From Streptomyces sp. Y2F8-2 (lineage in GTDB: Bacteria; Actinomycetota; Actinomycetes; Streptomycetales; Streptomycetaceae), in assembly GCF_014905555.1 (NCBI RefSeq), contig NZ_BNGS01000002.1:868001-932000 (forward strand): 64,000 nt of DNA. Reading direction: 5' to 3'. Every line of letters begins with the position of its first letter. Positions within the stretch are counted from its first letter, which is position 1. Positions 1-8,763 of this stretch are shown piece by piece. The notes beneath the pieces were generated by a model that worked only from the letters and a program-made list of their open reading frames with translations, was not told the origin of the DNA and ran no database searches. Both the position numbers and the translations under genes were made by a program.

Positions 1-283
1 CGCCGCTGGGGTACGCGTGCACGTTCTGCCGGTAGGAGGCGACCACCGTGAACATGAGCACGACGACGGCGACGGCGATCCAGGGGCTGAAGTGGTAGGC
101 CGACACGCCCGCGATGGAGAGGACCAGCAGAACTTCTCCGGGCGCGTACGCGACGGAGGAGAGCGGGTCGGAGGCGAAGACGGGGAGTGCGATGCGCTTC
201 GGCAGGAGCGTTTCCCCCAGCCGGTCGCTGCGCAGTGCGCGCCCGATCAGGATCCGTTTGGGCACGTCGGTCAGTTTGGACAC
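1..283 (-). CDS. APC-family amino acid/polyamine permease, N-terminal fragment
   Basis: The minus strand reads from a GTG at 283 into the left window edge, so only about the first 94 residues are present. After a short basic cytoplasmic N-terminus comes the FASDPLSSVAYAPGE segment, typical of the first helix region of APC permeases that sit beside trkA genes in actinobacteria, and then a second hydrophobic helix. It is divergent from the trkA pair, with 284 bp between the start codons. The substrate cannot be told; amino acid or K+ transport are both known in this family. Confidence 0.8.
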   Translation of the reverse strand, partial: MSKLTDVPKRILIGRALRSDRLGETLLPKRIALPVFASDPLSSVAYAPGEVLLVLSIAGVSAYHFSPWIAVAVVVLMFTVVASYRQNVHAYPSG

Positions 284-567
284 AACAGAGGATCGTAAGG
301 GGTCGTTCGGGCGCCCCTCCACCCGCGGGAGGAGATCTGCCTCACGAGTGAAATGCGTGAGGGGGCGCGCTGCGGATTCCGCAGGTGAGGGGTTCGGCAT
401 GACTCTATGACAAAACCCCTTCGGCTGCCGCCCGGGAGGTTGCCCGTACGACGGGCGCGGCATGGTGCACGGGGGTCCCCTGTACGGACCGCGCGTGTGT
501 AGCTTGGGCGGCGGTCTGAGAACCTGGTTGGACTGAGTCATAAACCATTGACATCGGAAGGACGGTC

Positions 568-1239
568 GTGCACATCGTCATCATGGGCTGCGGAAGAGTG
601 GGTTCCGCTCTGGCCCAGACCCTGGAGCAACAGGGGCACACGGTCGCAGTGATCGACCAGGACCCCACCGCCTTCCGACGACTGGGCTCCGGGTTCGGCG
701 GCCGTCGTGTCACCGGCGTCGGCTTCGACCAGGACACCCTGCGCGAGGCGGGCATCGAGGAGGCCGGTGCCTTCGCCGCCGTCTCGAGCGGCGACAACTC
801 GAACATCATCGCGGCGCGGGTCGCCCGCGAGATGTTCGGCATCGAGAACGTCGCGGCCCGGATCTACGACCCCCGCCGCGCCGAGGTCTACCAACGGCTC
901 GGCATCCCGACCGTGGCCACGGTCCGCTGGACGGCGGACCAGATGCTGCGGCGTCTGCTGCCGTCCGGTGCGGAGCCGCTGTGGCGCGACCCCACCGGCG
1001 GGGTCCAGCTCGCCGAGGTGCACGCGTCGGCGAAGTGGGTCGGCCACAAGATCAGCAAGCTGCAGGAGGAGACCGGCGTCCGGGTCGCGTTCCTCACCCG
1101 GCTGGGCGAGGCGATGCTGCCCACCTCGCAGACGGTGCTGCAGGAGGGCGACCTCGTGCACGTGATGATGCGGACGGACGACGTCGAGAAGGTCGAGACG
1201 GCGTTCGCCGAGGGCCCTGAAGAGGAGAGCGGTCACTGA
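568..1239 (+). CDS. TrkA-family NAD-binding K+ transport regulator (first of pair)
   Basis: This 223-residue protein has an N-terminal RCK/TrkA_N Rossmann domain, with the dinucleotide motif GCGRVG at residues 5-10 and an acidic end of beta-2 (VIDQD). A TrkA_C-type domain fills roughly residues 135-215. Such subunits gate membrane potassium transporters in response to NAD(H), ATP or c-di-AMP. The GTG start at 568 is supported by GGAAGGAC just upstream. It overlaps the next trkA by one base (TGATG), so the two are probably translationally coupled and may form a hetero-oligomer, like CeoB/CeoC of mycobacteria. The divergent APC permease is the nearest membrane partner. Confidence 0.9.
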   Translation: MHIVIMGCGRVGSALAQTLEQQGHTVAVIDQDPTAFRRLGSGFGGRRVTGVGFDQDTLREAGIEEAGAFAAVSSGDNSNIIAARVAREMFGIENVAARIYDPRRAEVYQRLGIPTVATVRWTADQMLRRLLPSGAEPLWRDPTGGVQLAEVHASAKWVGHKISKLQEETGVRVAFLTRLGEAMLPTSQTVLQEGDLVHVMMRTDDVEKVETAFAEGPEEESGH

Positions 1240-1916
1240 TGAGGGTCGCCATTGCCGGTGCCGGCGCGGTCGGTCGCTCGATCGCGGGCGAACTGCTGGA
1301 GAACGGCCACGAGGTCCTTCTCATCGACAAGGCGCCGACCGCGATCTCGGTCGAGCGCGTCCCGCAGGCGGAGTGGCTGCTGGCCGACGCCTGTGAGATC
1401 ACATCCCTGGACGAGGCGGCGCTCCAGCGCTGCAACGTGGTCATCGCCGCGACGGGCGACGACAAGGTGAACCTGGTCGTGTCGCTGCTGGCGAAGACGG
1501 AGTACGGCGTCCCGCGCGTCGTCGCCCGGGTCAACAACCCGAAGAACGAGTGGCTGTTCAACGAGGCGTGGGGCGTGGACGTGGCCGTGTCCACCCCGCG
1601 CCTGATGTCGGCGCTGGTGGAGGAGGCGGTGAGCGTCGGCGACCTGGTCCGTCTGCTCCGCTTCAGCCACGGCGACGCGAACCTGGTCGAGCTGACCCTG
1701 CCGCCCGAGTCGGCCCTGGCGGGTACGCAGGTGGGCGATGTGCAGTGGCCCGAGGACACGTCCCTGGTGACGATCATCCGCGGCACCCGGGTCCTGACCC
1801 CGTCCCGGGAGGACTCCCTGGAGGCGGGCGACGAACTGCTCTTCGTGGCGGCCCAGGCACGCGAGGGTCAGCTGGAGGAACTGCTGTCGGTGCGCAGGGA
1901 GGACGCGGCGGGCTAG
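1239..1916 (+). CDS. TrkA-family NAD-binding K+ transport regulator (second of pair)
   Basis: A second 225-residue TrkA protein, diverged from the first. The glycine motif GAGAVGRSIA sits at residues 6-15 and the acidic ligand follows in LIDKAP. The C-terminal half (about residues 130-215) fits TrkA_C, with the phrase TSLVTIIRG. Translation is probably coupled to the upstream copy through the shared A of TGATG. It converges on the DUF3159 operon across a hairpin- and repeat-rich spacer. The pair architecture matches mycobacterial ceoB/ceoC. Confidence 0.9.
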   Translation: MRVAIAGAGAVGRSIAGELLENGHEVLLIDKAPTAISVERVPQAEWLLADACEITSLDEAALQRCNVVIAATGDDKVNLVVSLLAKTEYGVPRVVARVNNPKNEWLFNEAWGVDVAVSTPRLMSALVEEAVSVGDLVRLLRFSHGDANLVELTLPPESALAGTQVGDVQWPEDTSLVTIIRGTRVLTPSREDSLEAGDELLFVAAQAREGQLEELLSVRREDAAG

Positions 1917-1994
1917 GCCGCGAGGCTGCGGGCTTCGGGTGCGCCTGGCATCTCCGGGCGCACCACACCCTTCAGCGGAGCACCCTTGGGTAGC

Positions 1995-2013
1995 GGCCCC
2001 CTTGAGTGGGGCC
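1995..2013. terminator. Hairpin after trkA pair
   Basis: A 6-bp GC stem (GGCCCC/GGGGCC) with a 7-base loop lies about 80 bp past the second trkA stop codon. Together with the repeat units further right it probably ends trkA transcription. There is no U tract, as is usual in Streptomyces. Confidence 0.5.
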
Positions 2014-2102
2014 ACCCGGCAGCCGAGGCCGGCGACCGCCGGCCCGGCCGGGGCGCCCCCTGCTCGAAGAGCTCGGAGGAGATCGAGGACGAGCCGTTCA
2101 GA

Positions 2103-2171
2103 CCGAAGCAGGGGCCTGCGGGCGACAGCCCCCAGGCCGAAGCGGGGCGCCTGCGGGCGACAGCCCCCGAC
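2103..2171. repeat. Two tandem 34/35-bp units between convergent operons
   Basis: Two imperfect copies start with CCGAAGC at 2103 and 2137. A 20-base core is identical in both (2114-2133 and 2149-2168). Each copy can fold a GGGGC...GCCCC hairpin with the loop inside the core. The position between the ends of convergent genes suggests a doubled bidirectional terminator. I see no further copies in the window. Confidence 0.6.
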
Positions 2172-2192
2172 GGCCACCCCGCCACCGGGGGA

Positions 2193-2915
2193 CTAAGCCT
2201 CCCGACGGTGCCGCCCGGCCCCTTCGCTCTTGGCGGCAGCCTCTTCGGCCTCCATCTCCGCGAACACGTCGATCGGCGCGGGCGCTTTCGCCAGGAACAC
2301 CCACGTCAGCCACACGGCGAGCAGGAACGGCGGGATCTTCAGCGCGATCAGGACCCAGCCCAGCTGGGCGGTGTTCGCCCACCAGTACAGGGGGAACAGG
2401 ATCGCGCACTTGCCGAGCAGGATCAGCCCCCAGGCCCAGCTGGCCTTGGCGTAGGCCTTCTTACGGCCCGGGTTGCGCGTACGCCAGGAGAGGTTCTCCT
2501 TGAAGACCGGGCCGAGGATCAGGCCGATCAGCGGCACCCCGGCGAGCGTGGTGATGATGTACGCGAGGCCGAGGCCCAGCGTGTAGAGCATGCCCGGCAG
2601 GTAGAAGTCCTTCGCGTTGCCGGTCATCATCGCGAAGACCACGCCGAACGCCACGCCGAAGACACCGCTGAACGCGTGCTTCACGGTGTCCCGCATGGCG
2701 AGGCGGACCACCACCAGCAGCAGGGACACCGCGAGCGCGACGATCGCCGACCAGTGCAGGTTCTTGTTGATGGTGAAGATCGTGACGAAGAACAGGCCGG
2801 GCACCACGGTCTCGACCATGCCGCGGACCCCGCCGAACGCCTCGAAGAGCGCGGCCTCGGTCACCGCCCGCGAATCCTGCTGGGCGTCTTCGGTCGGCTT
2901 CTCGAGTGACGTCAC
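2193..2915 (-). CDS. DUF3159 integral membrane protein
   Basis: A 240-residue polytopic membrane protein. Hydrophobic segments lie at about residues 35-52, 56-73, 80-97, 105-128, 160-178 and 185-205, and the C-terminal tail is acidic then basic. The features fit the actinobacterial family DUF3159, whose role is unknown. It starts 3 bp downstream of the OB-fold gene, so the two form an operon. This DUF3159/OB-fold pair is also linked to trkA genes in mycobacteria, which hints at an ion-transport or envelope role; that is inference. Confidence 0.85.
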   Translation of the reverse strand: MTSLEKPTEDAQQDSRAVTEAALFEAFGGVRGMVETVVPGLFFVTIFTINKNLHWSAIVALAVSLLLVVVRLAMRDTVKHAFSGVFGVAFGVVFAMMTGNAKDFYLPGMLYTLGLGLAYIITTLAGVPLIGLILGPVFKENLSWRTRNPGRKKAYAKASWAWGLILLGKCAILFPLYWWANTAQLGWVLIALKIPPFLLAVWLTWVFLAKAPAPIDVFAEMEAEEAAAKSEGAGRHRREA

Positions 2916-2918
2916 CGG

Positions 2919-3317
2919 CTACTCCCGTCCGAGCGGTCTGAGTTCGTACTTGGGGTTGAACAGCACTCTGCGGCCCCGGCTCATCGAGATCCGGCCCGAC
3001 GCGATCAGCTTGCGTCCCGGCTCTATCCCGACGATCGAGCGCCTGCCGAGCCACACCACGTCCAGCGCGGCCGAACCGTCGAACAGCTCGGCCTCCAGGG
3101 CCGGGACACCGGCCCGCGGGCGCAGCGTGACCGTGCGCAAGGTACCAGTAACCGTGACGATCTGTCGGTCGTGGCAGTCGCCGATCCGCGTACAGCCCGC
3201 GGTCTCGGCGTCCTCCCGTAGTTCCTCGGACTCCAGGTCCTCCTGCGACGAGGAGAGCCGGTCCAGCATGCGCCGGAGGCGACCCACCGGCTTTTCGGAA
3301 CGAGGAACAGCGCTCAT
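2919..3317 (-). CDS. OB-fold nucleic acid-binding domain protein
   Basis: This 132-residue protein has a basic N-terminal helix region (about residues 1-45, with KPVGRLRRML) and an OB-fold beta barrel. The barrel contains the phrases QIVTVTGTLRTVTLRP, ALDVVWLGRR and GRISMSRGRRVLFNP. OB folds of this kind bind single-stranded nucleic acid; the in vivo ligand is unknown. It is the first gene of the two-gene operon with DUF3159, starting 78 bp upstream of the kdpE stop on the same strand. Confidence 0.8.
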   Translation of the reverse strand: MSAVPRSEKPVGRLRRMLDRLSSSQEDLESEELREDAETAGCTRIGDCHDRQIVTVTGTLRTVTLRPRAGVPALEAELFDGSAALDVVWLGRRSIVGIEPGRKLIASGRISMSRGRRVLFNPKYELRPLGRE

Positions 3318-3395
3318 ACAGAAAGCGTACCGGGGGGCGCCGACACGGATGTACCGGCGGCACGGCCCCTCACTGCCCCGGCCGGGCTTCCGGCC

Positions 3396-4079
3396 TCACT
3401 TCTCGAACCGGTACCCCATCCCAGGCTCCGTTATGAAGTGCTGGGGATGCGACGGGTCCGTCTCCAGCTTCCGCCGCAGCTGGGCCATGTACACGCGCAG
3501 GTAGTTCGTCTCCGTCCCGTACGACGGCCCCCACACCTCCTGCAACAGCTGTTTCTGGCCGACCAGGCGGCCGGTGTTGCGGACCAGCACCTCCAGCAGG
3601 TGCCACTCCGTGGGTGTGAGGCGTACGTCCTTCCCGGACCGGTTGACCTTCTTCGCGGCCAGGTCGACCGTGAAGCCCTCGGTCTCCACGATCACGTCGT
3701 CCTCGCCGCCTCCGTTCGGCTCCGCGCGGCGGACCGCGGCGCGCAGGCGGGCCAGCAGCTCGTCCATGCCGAACGGCTTGGTGACGTAGTCGTCGGCGCC
3801 CGCGTCCAGCGCCTCGACCTTCTCGTCGGAGGAGTGGCGGGCGGACAGCACGATGATCGGCACCCGGGTCCAGCCGCGCAGCCCCTTGATCACCTCGACG
3901 CCGTCCAGGTCGGGCAGCCCGAGGTCCAGCACCACGACGTCGGGGTGGCGGGCGGCGGCGAGCCGGAGCGCGGTCGCGCCGTCGGTGGCCGCGTCGACGT
4001 CGTACTTGCGCGCCTTCAGGTTGATCACGAGGGCGCGCACGATCTGCGGCTCGTCATCGACCACGAGCACCCGGGTCAT
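3396..4079 (-). CDS. kdpE: KdpE, OmpR-family response regulator
   Basis: A 227-residue response regulator. The receiver domain has the acidic pair in VVDDE, the phospho-acceptor Asp in VVVLDLGLPD (about residue 52) and the Lys in VTKPF. A winged-helix DNA-binding domain (about residues 130-225) carries LTPTEWHLLEVL and ends in the usual GMGYRFEK. The ATG at 4079 overlaps the kdpD stop by 4 bp (ATGA). By family it activates the high-affinity K+ ATPase genes kdpFABC, which are not in this window, so the pair must act in trans. Confidence 0.93.
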   Translation of the reverse strand: MTRVLVVDDEPQIVRALVINLKARKYDVDAATDGATALRLAAARHPDVVVLDLGLPDLDGVEVIKGLRGWTRVPIIVLSARHSSDEKVEALDAGADDYVTKPFGMDELLARLRAAVRRAEPNGGGEDDVIVETEGFTVDLAAKKVNRSGKDVRLTPTEWHLLEVLVRNTGRLVGQKQLLQEVWGPSYGTETNYLRVYMAQLRRKLETDPSHPQHFITEPGMGYRFEK

Positions 4080-6619
4080 GTGGTCTGCCTTTCCGGTTCG
4101 GCGACTCGTACGGGGTGGTGGGCGCCGTTCACGGCCCGCAGGGTGAGGACCATCGTGAGCCCTCCGCCGGGAGTGTCCTCCGCGTTCAGGGTGCCGCCCA
4201 TGGCCTCGGCGAAGCCACGGGCGACCGCGAGGCCGAGGCCGACGCCGGCGCCGCGCGGGGCGTCGCCGTAGCGCTGGAAGGGCTCGAAGATGCGTTCCTT
4301 CGCCTCGTCGGGGACGCCCGGGCCGCGGTCGACGACGCGCACCTCCACCCGGTCGGCGAGGGCGCTTGCGGCGATCAGGACGGACGAGCCGAGGGGGCTG
4401 TACTTGACCGCGTTCTCGACGAGGTTCGCCACCGTGCGCTCCAGCAGCCCGGCGTCCACGGCGACCATCGGCAACGTCTCGGGGACGTCGAGTTCCACGC
4501 TGTCCTCCGGCACGCCGCCGAGCGCCATCGGGACCACCTCGTCGACGTCGATCTCCCGGATCAGCGGGGTGACGGTGCCGGTCTGGAGGCGGGACATGTC
4601 GAGCAGGTTGCCGACCAGGTGGTCGAGCCGGTCGGCGCCCTCCTCGATCGCCGCCAGCAGCTCCGCGCGGTCCTCGTCGGACCACTCCACGTCGTCCGAC
4701 CTGAGGGAGGTCACCGATGCCTTGATGCCCGCGAGCGGGGTGCGCAGGTCATGGCTGACGGCGGCCAGCAGGGCGGTACGGATGCGGTTGCCCTCGGCGA
4801 GGGTGCGGGCCTGTTCGGCCTCCTTCTGCAGACGCTGCCGGTCCAGGACCACCGCGGCCTGCGCGGCGAAGGCTGCCAGCACCCGGCGGTCGGAGGCGGG
4901 CAGGACGCGCCCGGACAGCGCGAGCGCCATGTGCTCCCCGGCGGGCACGTCCACGTCCGCGTCCTCCGGCCGCCCGACCGGGGTGCCGGGGCCGACGCTG
5001 CCCGCGCAGGTCCAGGGCGCGACGTCGCTCTCCCGCTCCAGCAGTGCGGCGGACTCCATGCCGAAGGTCTCCCGCACCCGCTCCAGCAGCGCCTCCAGGC
5101 TGGACTCGCCGCGCAGCACGCTGCCCGCGAGGAAAGAGAGGATCTCGGACTCGGCGCGCAGCCTGGCCGCCTGGTGGGTGCGCCGGGCGGCCAGGTCCAC
5201 CACCGAGGCCACCGACACCGCGACCGCGACGAAGATCGCGATGGCGACGATGTTCCGGGGGTCGGCGATCGTCAGCCGGTGCAGCGGAGGCGTGTAGTAG
5301 TAGTTCAGCAGCAAGGAGCCGAAGGCAGCCGAGGCGAGCGCCGGCAGCAGCCCGCCGAGCAGCGCCGCCGCCACGGTCAGCGCCAGGAACAGCAGCATGT
5401 CGTTGGCGAGGCCCAGGTCGACGGTGTTCAGCAGCAGCGCCAGGACAACCGGACCGAGGACGCCGACCAGCCAGCCGGCGAGGATGCGCGTACGGCCGAG
5501 GCGTGCCCCCCGGGCCACCGGCAGACCGCGGCCCTTGGCGACCTCCTCGTGGGTGACGATGTGCACGTCGAGGTCGGGCCCGGACTCGCGGGCGACCGTG
5601 GCACCGACGCCGGGTCCGAAGACGTACTGCCAGGCCTTGCGGCGCGAGGAGCCGAGGACGATCTGGGTGGCGTTCACCCCGCGGGCGAAGTCGAGCAGCG
5701 CCGCGGGGATGTCGTCGCCCACCACGTGGTGGAAGGTGCCGCCCAGGTCCTCGACGAGGGTGCGCTGGACGGCGAGTTCCTTGGGCGAGGCGGAGGTGAG
5801 CCCGTCGCTGCGGGCGATGTAGACGGCCATCACCTCACCGCCGGCGCCCTTCTCCGCGAGGCGGGCGGCGCGCCGGATCAGGGTCCGTCCCTCGGGGCCA
5901 CCGGTGAGCCCGACGACGATCCGCTCGCGGGAGCCCCAGATCGCCGACACCTGGTGCCGGCTGCGGTACTCGTTCAGGTATTCGTCGACCCGGTCCGCCA
6001 CCCACAGCAGGGCCAGCTCGCGCAGCGCGGTCAGGTTTCCGGGCCGGAAGTAGTTCGACAGGGCGGCGTCGATCTTGTCGGGCTGATAGATGTTGCCGTG
6101 CGCCATGCGCCGGCGCAGTGCCTGCGGAGACATGTCGACGAGCTCTATCTGGTCGGCGCGGCGCACGACCTCGTCGGGGACGGTCTCGCGCTGCCGTATG
6201 CCCGTTATCGACTCCACCACGTCGCCGAGGGACTCCAGGTGCTGGATGTTGACGGTGGAGACGACGTCGATCCCGGCGGCCAGGAGGTCCTCGACGTCCT
6301 GCCAGCGCTTGGCGTTGCGGGAGCCGGGGACATTGGTGTGGGCGAGTTCGTCCACCAGGGCGACGGCGGGGGCGCGGCGCAGCACGGCGTCCACGTCCAT
6401 CTCGGTGAAGGAGCTTCCGCGGTACGCCAGCTCCCTGCGCGGGACCTGCTCCAGTCCGTGCAGCATCACCTCGGTCCGGGACCGGCCGTGGTGCTCCACG
6501 AAGCCGACCACGCAGTCCGTGCCCCGCTCGACGCGCCGGTGTGCCTCGGACAGCATGGCGTAGGTCTTGCCGACGCCCGGTGCCGCACCGAGGTAGATCC
6601 GAAGCTTGCCGCGTCCCAT
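4076..6619 (-). CDS. kdpD: KdpD, osmosensitive K+ sensor histidine kinase
   Basis: This 847-residue kinase starts with the KdpD domain, whose Walker A motif GAAPGVGKT lies at residues 11-19. It is followed by a universal-stress-protein domain (about 230-360), four closely spaced membrane helices (DUF4118, about 395-490), a GAF-like region and HisKA with the phospho-acceptor His in AVSHDLRTP. The ATPase domain has N and G boxes (NLVENAVKYSP, DRGPGVP, GVGLGLAV). I chose the ATG at 6619 because the conserved N-terminus (MGRGKLRIYLG) begins there; 14 more in-frame codons lie upstream. The protein normally senses low K+ and passes phosphate to KdpE. Confidence 0.93.
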   Translation of the reverse strand: MGRGKLRIYLGAAPGVGKTYAMLSEAHRRVERGTDCVVGFVEHHGRSRTEVMLHGLEQVPRRELAYRGSSFTEMDVDAVLRRAPAVALVDELAHTNVPGSRNAKRWQDVEDLLAAGIDVVSTVNIQHLESLGDVVESITGIRQRETVPDEVVRRADQIELVDMSPQALRRRMAHGNIYQPDKIDAALSNYFRPGNLTALRELALLWVADRVDEYLNEYRSRHQVSAIWGSRERIVVGLTGGPEGRTLIRRAARLAEKGAGGEVMAVYIARSDGLTSASPKELAVQRTLVEDLGGTFHHVVGDDIPAALLDFARGVNATQIVLGSSRRKAWQYVFGPGVGATVARESGPDLDVHIVTHEEVAKGRGLPVARGARLGRTRILAGWLVGVLGPVVLALLLNTVDLGLANDMLLFLALTVAAALLGGLLPALASAAFGSLLLNYYYTPPLHRLTIADPRNIVAIAIFVAVAVSVASVVDLAARRTHQAARLRAESEILSFLAGSVLRGESSLEALLERVRETFGMESAALLERESDVAPWTCAGSVGPGTPVGRPEDADVDVPAGEHMALALSGRVLPASDRRVLAAFAAQAAVVLDRQRLQKEAEQARTLAEGNRIRTALLAAVSHDLRTPLAGIKASVTSLRSDDVEWSDEDRAELLAAIEEGADRLDHLVGNLLDMSRLQTGTVTPLIREIDVDEVVPMALGGVPEDSVELDVPETLPMVAVDAGLLERTVANLVENAVKYSPLGSSVLIAASALADRVEVRVVDRGPGVPDEAKERIFEPFQRYGDAPRGAGVGLGLAVARGFAEAMGGTLNAEDTPGGGLTMVLTLRAVNGAHHPVRVAEPERQTT

Positions 6620-6782
6620 GGCCCCATTGTCTTCCGGTGTCTTCCCGCCGCAGCTGCGCACGCTGCGTCGACCTTACGGCCAATAATCACGTCATATGGG
6701 GCATGGAACGGCGGGCGGGGCATCTTTGACGCAACCCTGATACGCCCGTCGGACCCGTGTCCGACATGGGGAAAACGACTGT

Positions 6783-6815
6783 GGGGCCGCGCCCCTCGGC
6801 GAGGGATGCGGCCCC
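6783..6815 (-). terminator. Terminator of the thioesterase-dut-DUF3710 operon
   Basis: A perfect 8-bp stem (GGGGCCGC/GCGGCCCC) with a 17-base loop lies 34 bp past the DUF3710 stop codon and before the kdpD promoter region. Confidence 0.65.
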
Positions 6816-6848
6816 GTGGTGTGCCTGCCCGGCGGCAGTGCCCGGCTG

Positions 6849-7607
6849 CTAGCGGACCTCGGTGATCTCCGGGCCGCGCTGCAGCTGGCCCATACCGCCG
6901 GAGAAGCGGGAGCCCTCCTCCTGCTGGACGCCCTCGGGCACCATCTGGGCGTCGTTCGGCAGCTTCAGGACGATCGGGTCGCGCGGTGCCATGGGGCCCT
7001 CGCCGCGGACCACCACCGTGTCGCGGAAGATCTGCTCGAGCAGGCCGGCGGCCTGCGGCTGCACGGCGCCCTGCCCGGAGATCACGCCGCGCAGGAACCA
7101 GCGGGGACCGTCCACGCCGACGAACCGCACGACCTGGAACCCGCTCGTGCCGTCCGGCAGCTGTACCGGCACCTGCGCGCGCAGCTCCCAGCCCAGCGGC
7201 CCCTCGACCTCGTCGACGATGCCACCCTGCTGGGTGATGCCGCCGGCGATCTCCTCGCGCACCTCGCCCCAGATGCCCTCGCGCTTGGGCGCGGCGAACG
7301 CCTGGAGCTGGATGGCGCTGTCGCGCAGCACGACGGTCGCCGCGACGATCGCGTCGCCCGCGACCTCGACCCGCAGCTCCATGCCCTCGACGCCGGGCAC
7401 GAACAGCCCGCCCAGGTCCACCCGGCCCTCGCCGGGCTCCCGGACCTCGGACACGTCCCAGGGCCCGTCGGGCCGGGGCTCGGGCTCCAGCCTCACGCGC
7501 TCGCGCTCGACCTCGTCGTCCGCCTCAGTGTCGACACCGTCGACGACCTGCTCGGCCTCGCCGGCCGCGTCCTCGGCGGCACCCTTCTTCTTGCGACGTC
7601 CGAACAC
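6849..7607 (-). CDS. DUF3710 domain protein
   Basis: A 252-residue soluble protein. The GTG at 7607 is preferred because GGGAAGGAC stands about 8 bases upstream and the family N-terminus (basic FGRRKKKG, then an acidic linker) begins there; a longer frame would run deep into dut. The first 60 residues are charged and low in complexity. The remainder is the DUF3710 domain, with GPWDVSEV, VEGMELRVEV and a C-terminal KLPNDAQMVP. It lies one base after the dut stop codon. Its function is unknown, but the dut-DUF3710 linkage is widespread in actinobacteria. Confidence 0.85.
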   Translation of the reverse strand: MFGRRKKKGAAEDAAGEAEQVVDGVDTEADDEVERERVRLEPEPRPDGPWDVSEVREPGEGRVDLGGLFVPGVEGMELRVEVAGDAIVAATVVLRDSAIQLQAFAAPKREGIWGEVREEIAGGITQQGGIVDEVEGPLGWELRAQVPVQLPDGTSGFQVVRFVGVDGPRWFLRGVISGQGAVQPQAAGLLEQIFRDTVVVRGEGPMAPRDPIVLKLPNDAQMVPEGVQQEEGSRFSGGMGQLQRGPEITEVR

Positions 7608-7608
7608 G

Positions 7609-8124
7609 TCACTGTCCTTCCCGGTCGGATACGACCGAAGCGTATCGATTCCCACCCGTTGTGCCGCCCACGGCGGCATGACCGCCGGTGGACCCGAAGC
7701 CCCCCTCGGCCCGCGCGGAGTCGGGAAGCTCCGCGACCTCCTGGAAGCGGACCCTCTCGACCTGCTGGACGACCAGTTGGGCAATCCGGTCGAAGCGCTC
7801 GAACCGCACGGACTCGCGCGGGTCGAGATTCACCACGATCACCTTGATCTCCCCACGGTACCCGGCATCCACCGTCCCCGGGGCATTGACGAGGGCGACA
7901 CCGCAGCGTGCGGCGAGACCGGACCGCGGATGCACGAAGGCCGCGTACCCCTCGGGCAGCGCCACAGACACGCCGGTGGGCAGAACGGCCCGTTCACCGG
8001 GCGCGAGTTCGCAGGCGACGGTGGTGCGCAGATCGGCTCCCGCGTCACCGGGGTGCTCGTACGCCGGAAGCGGTACCTCCGGGTCAACACGCCGGATCAG
8101 CACGTTCACAGGTTCGCGGCTCAC
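7609..8124 (-). CDS. dut: dUTP diphosphatase
   Basis: This 171-residue trimeric-type dUTPase hydrolyses dUTP to dUMP and PPi, keeping uracil out of DNA and feeding dTMP synthesis. All five family motifs are visible: HPGDAGADL, HPRSGLA, NAPGTVDAGYRGEI, RFDRIAQLV and the C-terminal phosphate-gripping arm GGFGSTGGH. The GTG start at 8124 overlaps the thioesterase stop by 4 bp (GTGA). The C-terminal tail after the GGFGSTG arm is about 25 residues, somewhat long but common in streptomycetes. Confidence 0.96.
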   Translation of the reverse strand: MSREPVNVLIRRVDPEVPLPAYEHPGDAGADLRTTVACELAPGERAVLPTGVSVALPEGYAAFVHPRSGLAARCGVALVNAPGTVDAGYRGEIKVIVVNLDPRESVRFERFDRIAQLVVQQVERVRFQEVAELPDSARAEGGFGSTGGHAAVGGTTGGNRYASVVSDREGQ

Positions 8125-8705
8125 GGGTTCACCTCGAAGGCTCGTACGCGCCGGAGCTGGTCCGGGTCGTCCATGGCCGCCCGGATCTCCTGGGGGCGGC
8201 CGTGCTCGGTGAAGTGGTCCACCTTCACCTCGATGAACAGGGCCTCGGCACGGACGGCGACGGGCCCCTCGGGGCCGCCGATCCGCCCGGTCGCCCTCGA
8301 GTAGATCTTCCGCCCGGCCACCGCCGTCACTTCGGCCTCCAGATACAGCACGGTACCCACGGGCACGGGCCGTACGAAGTCTGTCTCCAGCCGTCCTGTG
8401 ACCGCGATGGTGCGCAGGAGCCAGTTCAGGGAGCCCAGGGTCTCGTCGAGGGCGGTGGCGAGGACCCCGCCGTGGGCGAGGCCGGGCGCGCCCTGGTGGG
8501 CGGGCCGGACGGTGAACTCGGCGGTGACGGACACCCCGTCACCGGCCCTCGCCTCGAGACGCAGCCCGTGCGGCTGCTCTCCCCCGCACCCGAAGCACTG
8601 CCCGTAGTGCGCGCCGAGCGGCTCGCCCGGCGCCGGGGCGTCGGGGTGCCGTACGGGCGCGACCGCGTCGGCGGGGGGCGTCAGACCGGAGGAAGTACCA
8701 CTCAC
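8121..8705 (-). CDS. PaaI-type hotdog-fold acyl-CoA thioesterase
   Basis: A 194-residue protein whose hotdog domain spans about residues 45-165. The phrase AHGGVLATALDETLG holds the catalytic acidic residue of the PaaI/4HBT group, and HQGAPG lies just before it. A small cysteine motif (GQCFGCGG) near residue 35 is typical of streptomycete members. The GTG start at 8705 gives the normal N-terminus; the longer reading frame has no homologous look. It is the first gene of an overlap-coupled operon with dut and DUF3710. The acyl substrate is unknown. Confidence 0.8.
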   Translation of the reverse strand: MSGTSSGLTPPADAVAPVRHPDAPAPGEPLGAHYGQCFGCGGEQPHGLRLEARAGDGVSVTAEFTVRPAHQGAPGLAHGGVLATALDETLGSLNWLLRTIAVTGRLETDFVRPVPVGTVLYLEAEVTAVAGRKIYSRATGRIGGPEGPVAVRAEALFIEVKVDHFTEHGRPQEIRAAMDDPDQLRRVRAFEVNP

Positions 8706-8763
8706 AGGCGCAGACCTTACCCGCGCGTGAACGTGCCGCGGACACCGTGCCAAGCTTGGCTCC

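Noticed and set aside
5000..5950. c-di-AMP motif in the USP domain of KdpD
   Set aside because: The SxS...FTAxY pattern known from S. aureus is not present; the corresponding stretches read LTGGPEG and VMAVYI.
4115..6865. Very long plus-strand open frame (916 codons) antisense to kdpD
   Set aside because: It mirrors the kdpD codon bias, has low-complexity composition and no domain; kdpD motifs on the minus strand are complete. Similar shadows lie opposite parE (50268-52715) and hrdB (54403-56184).
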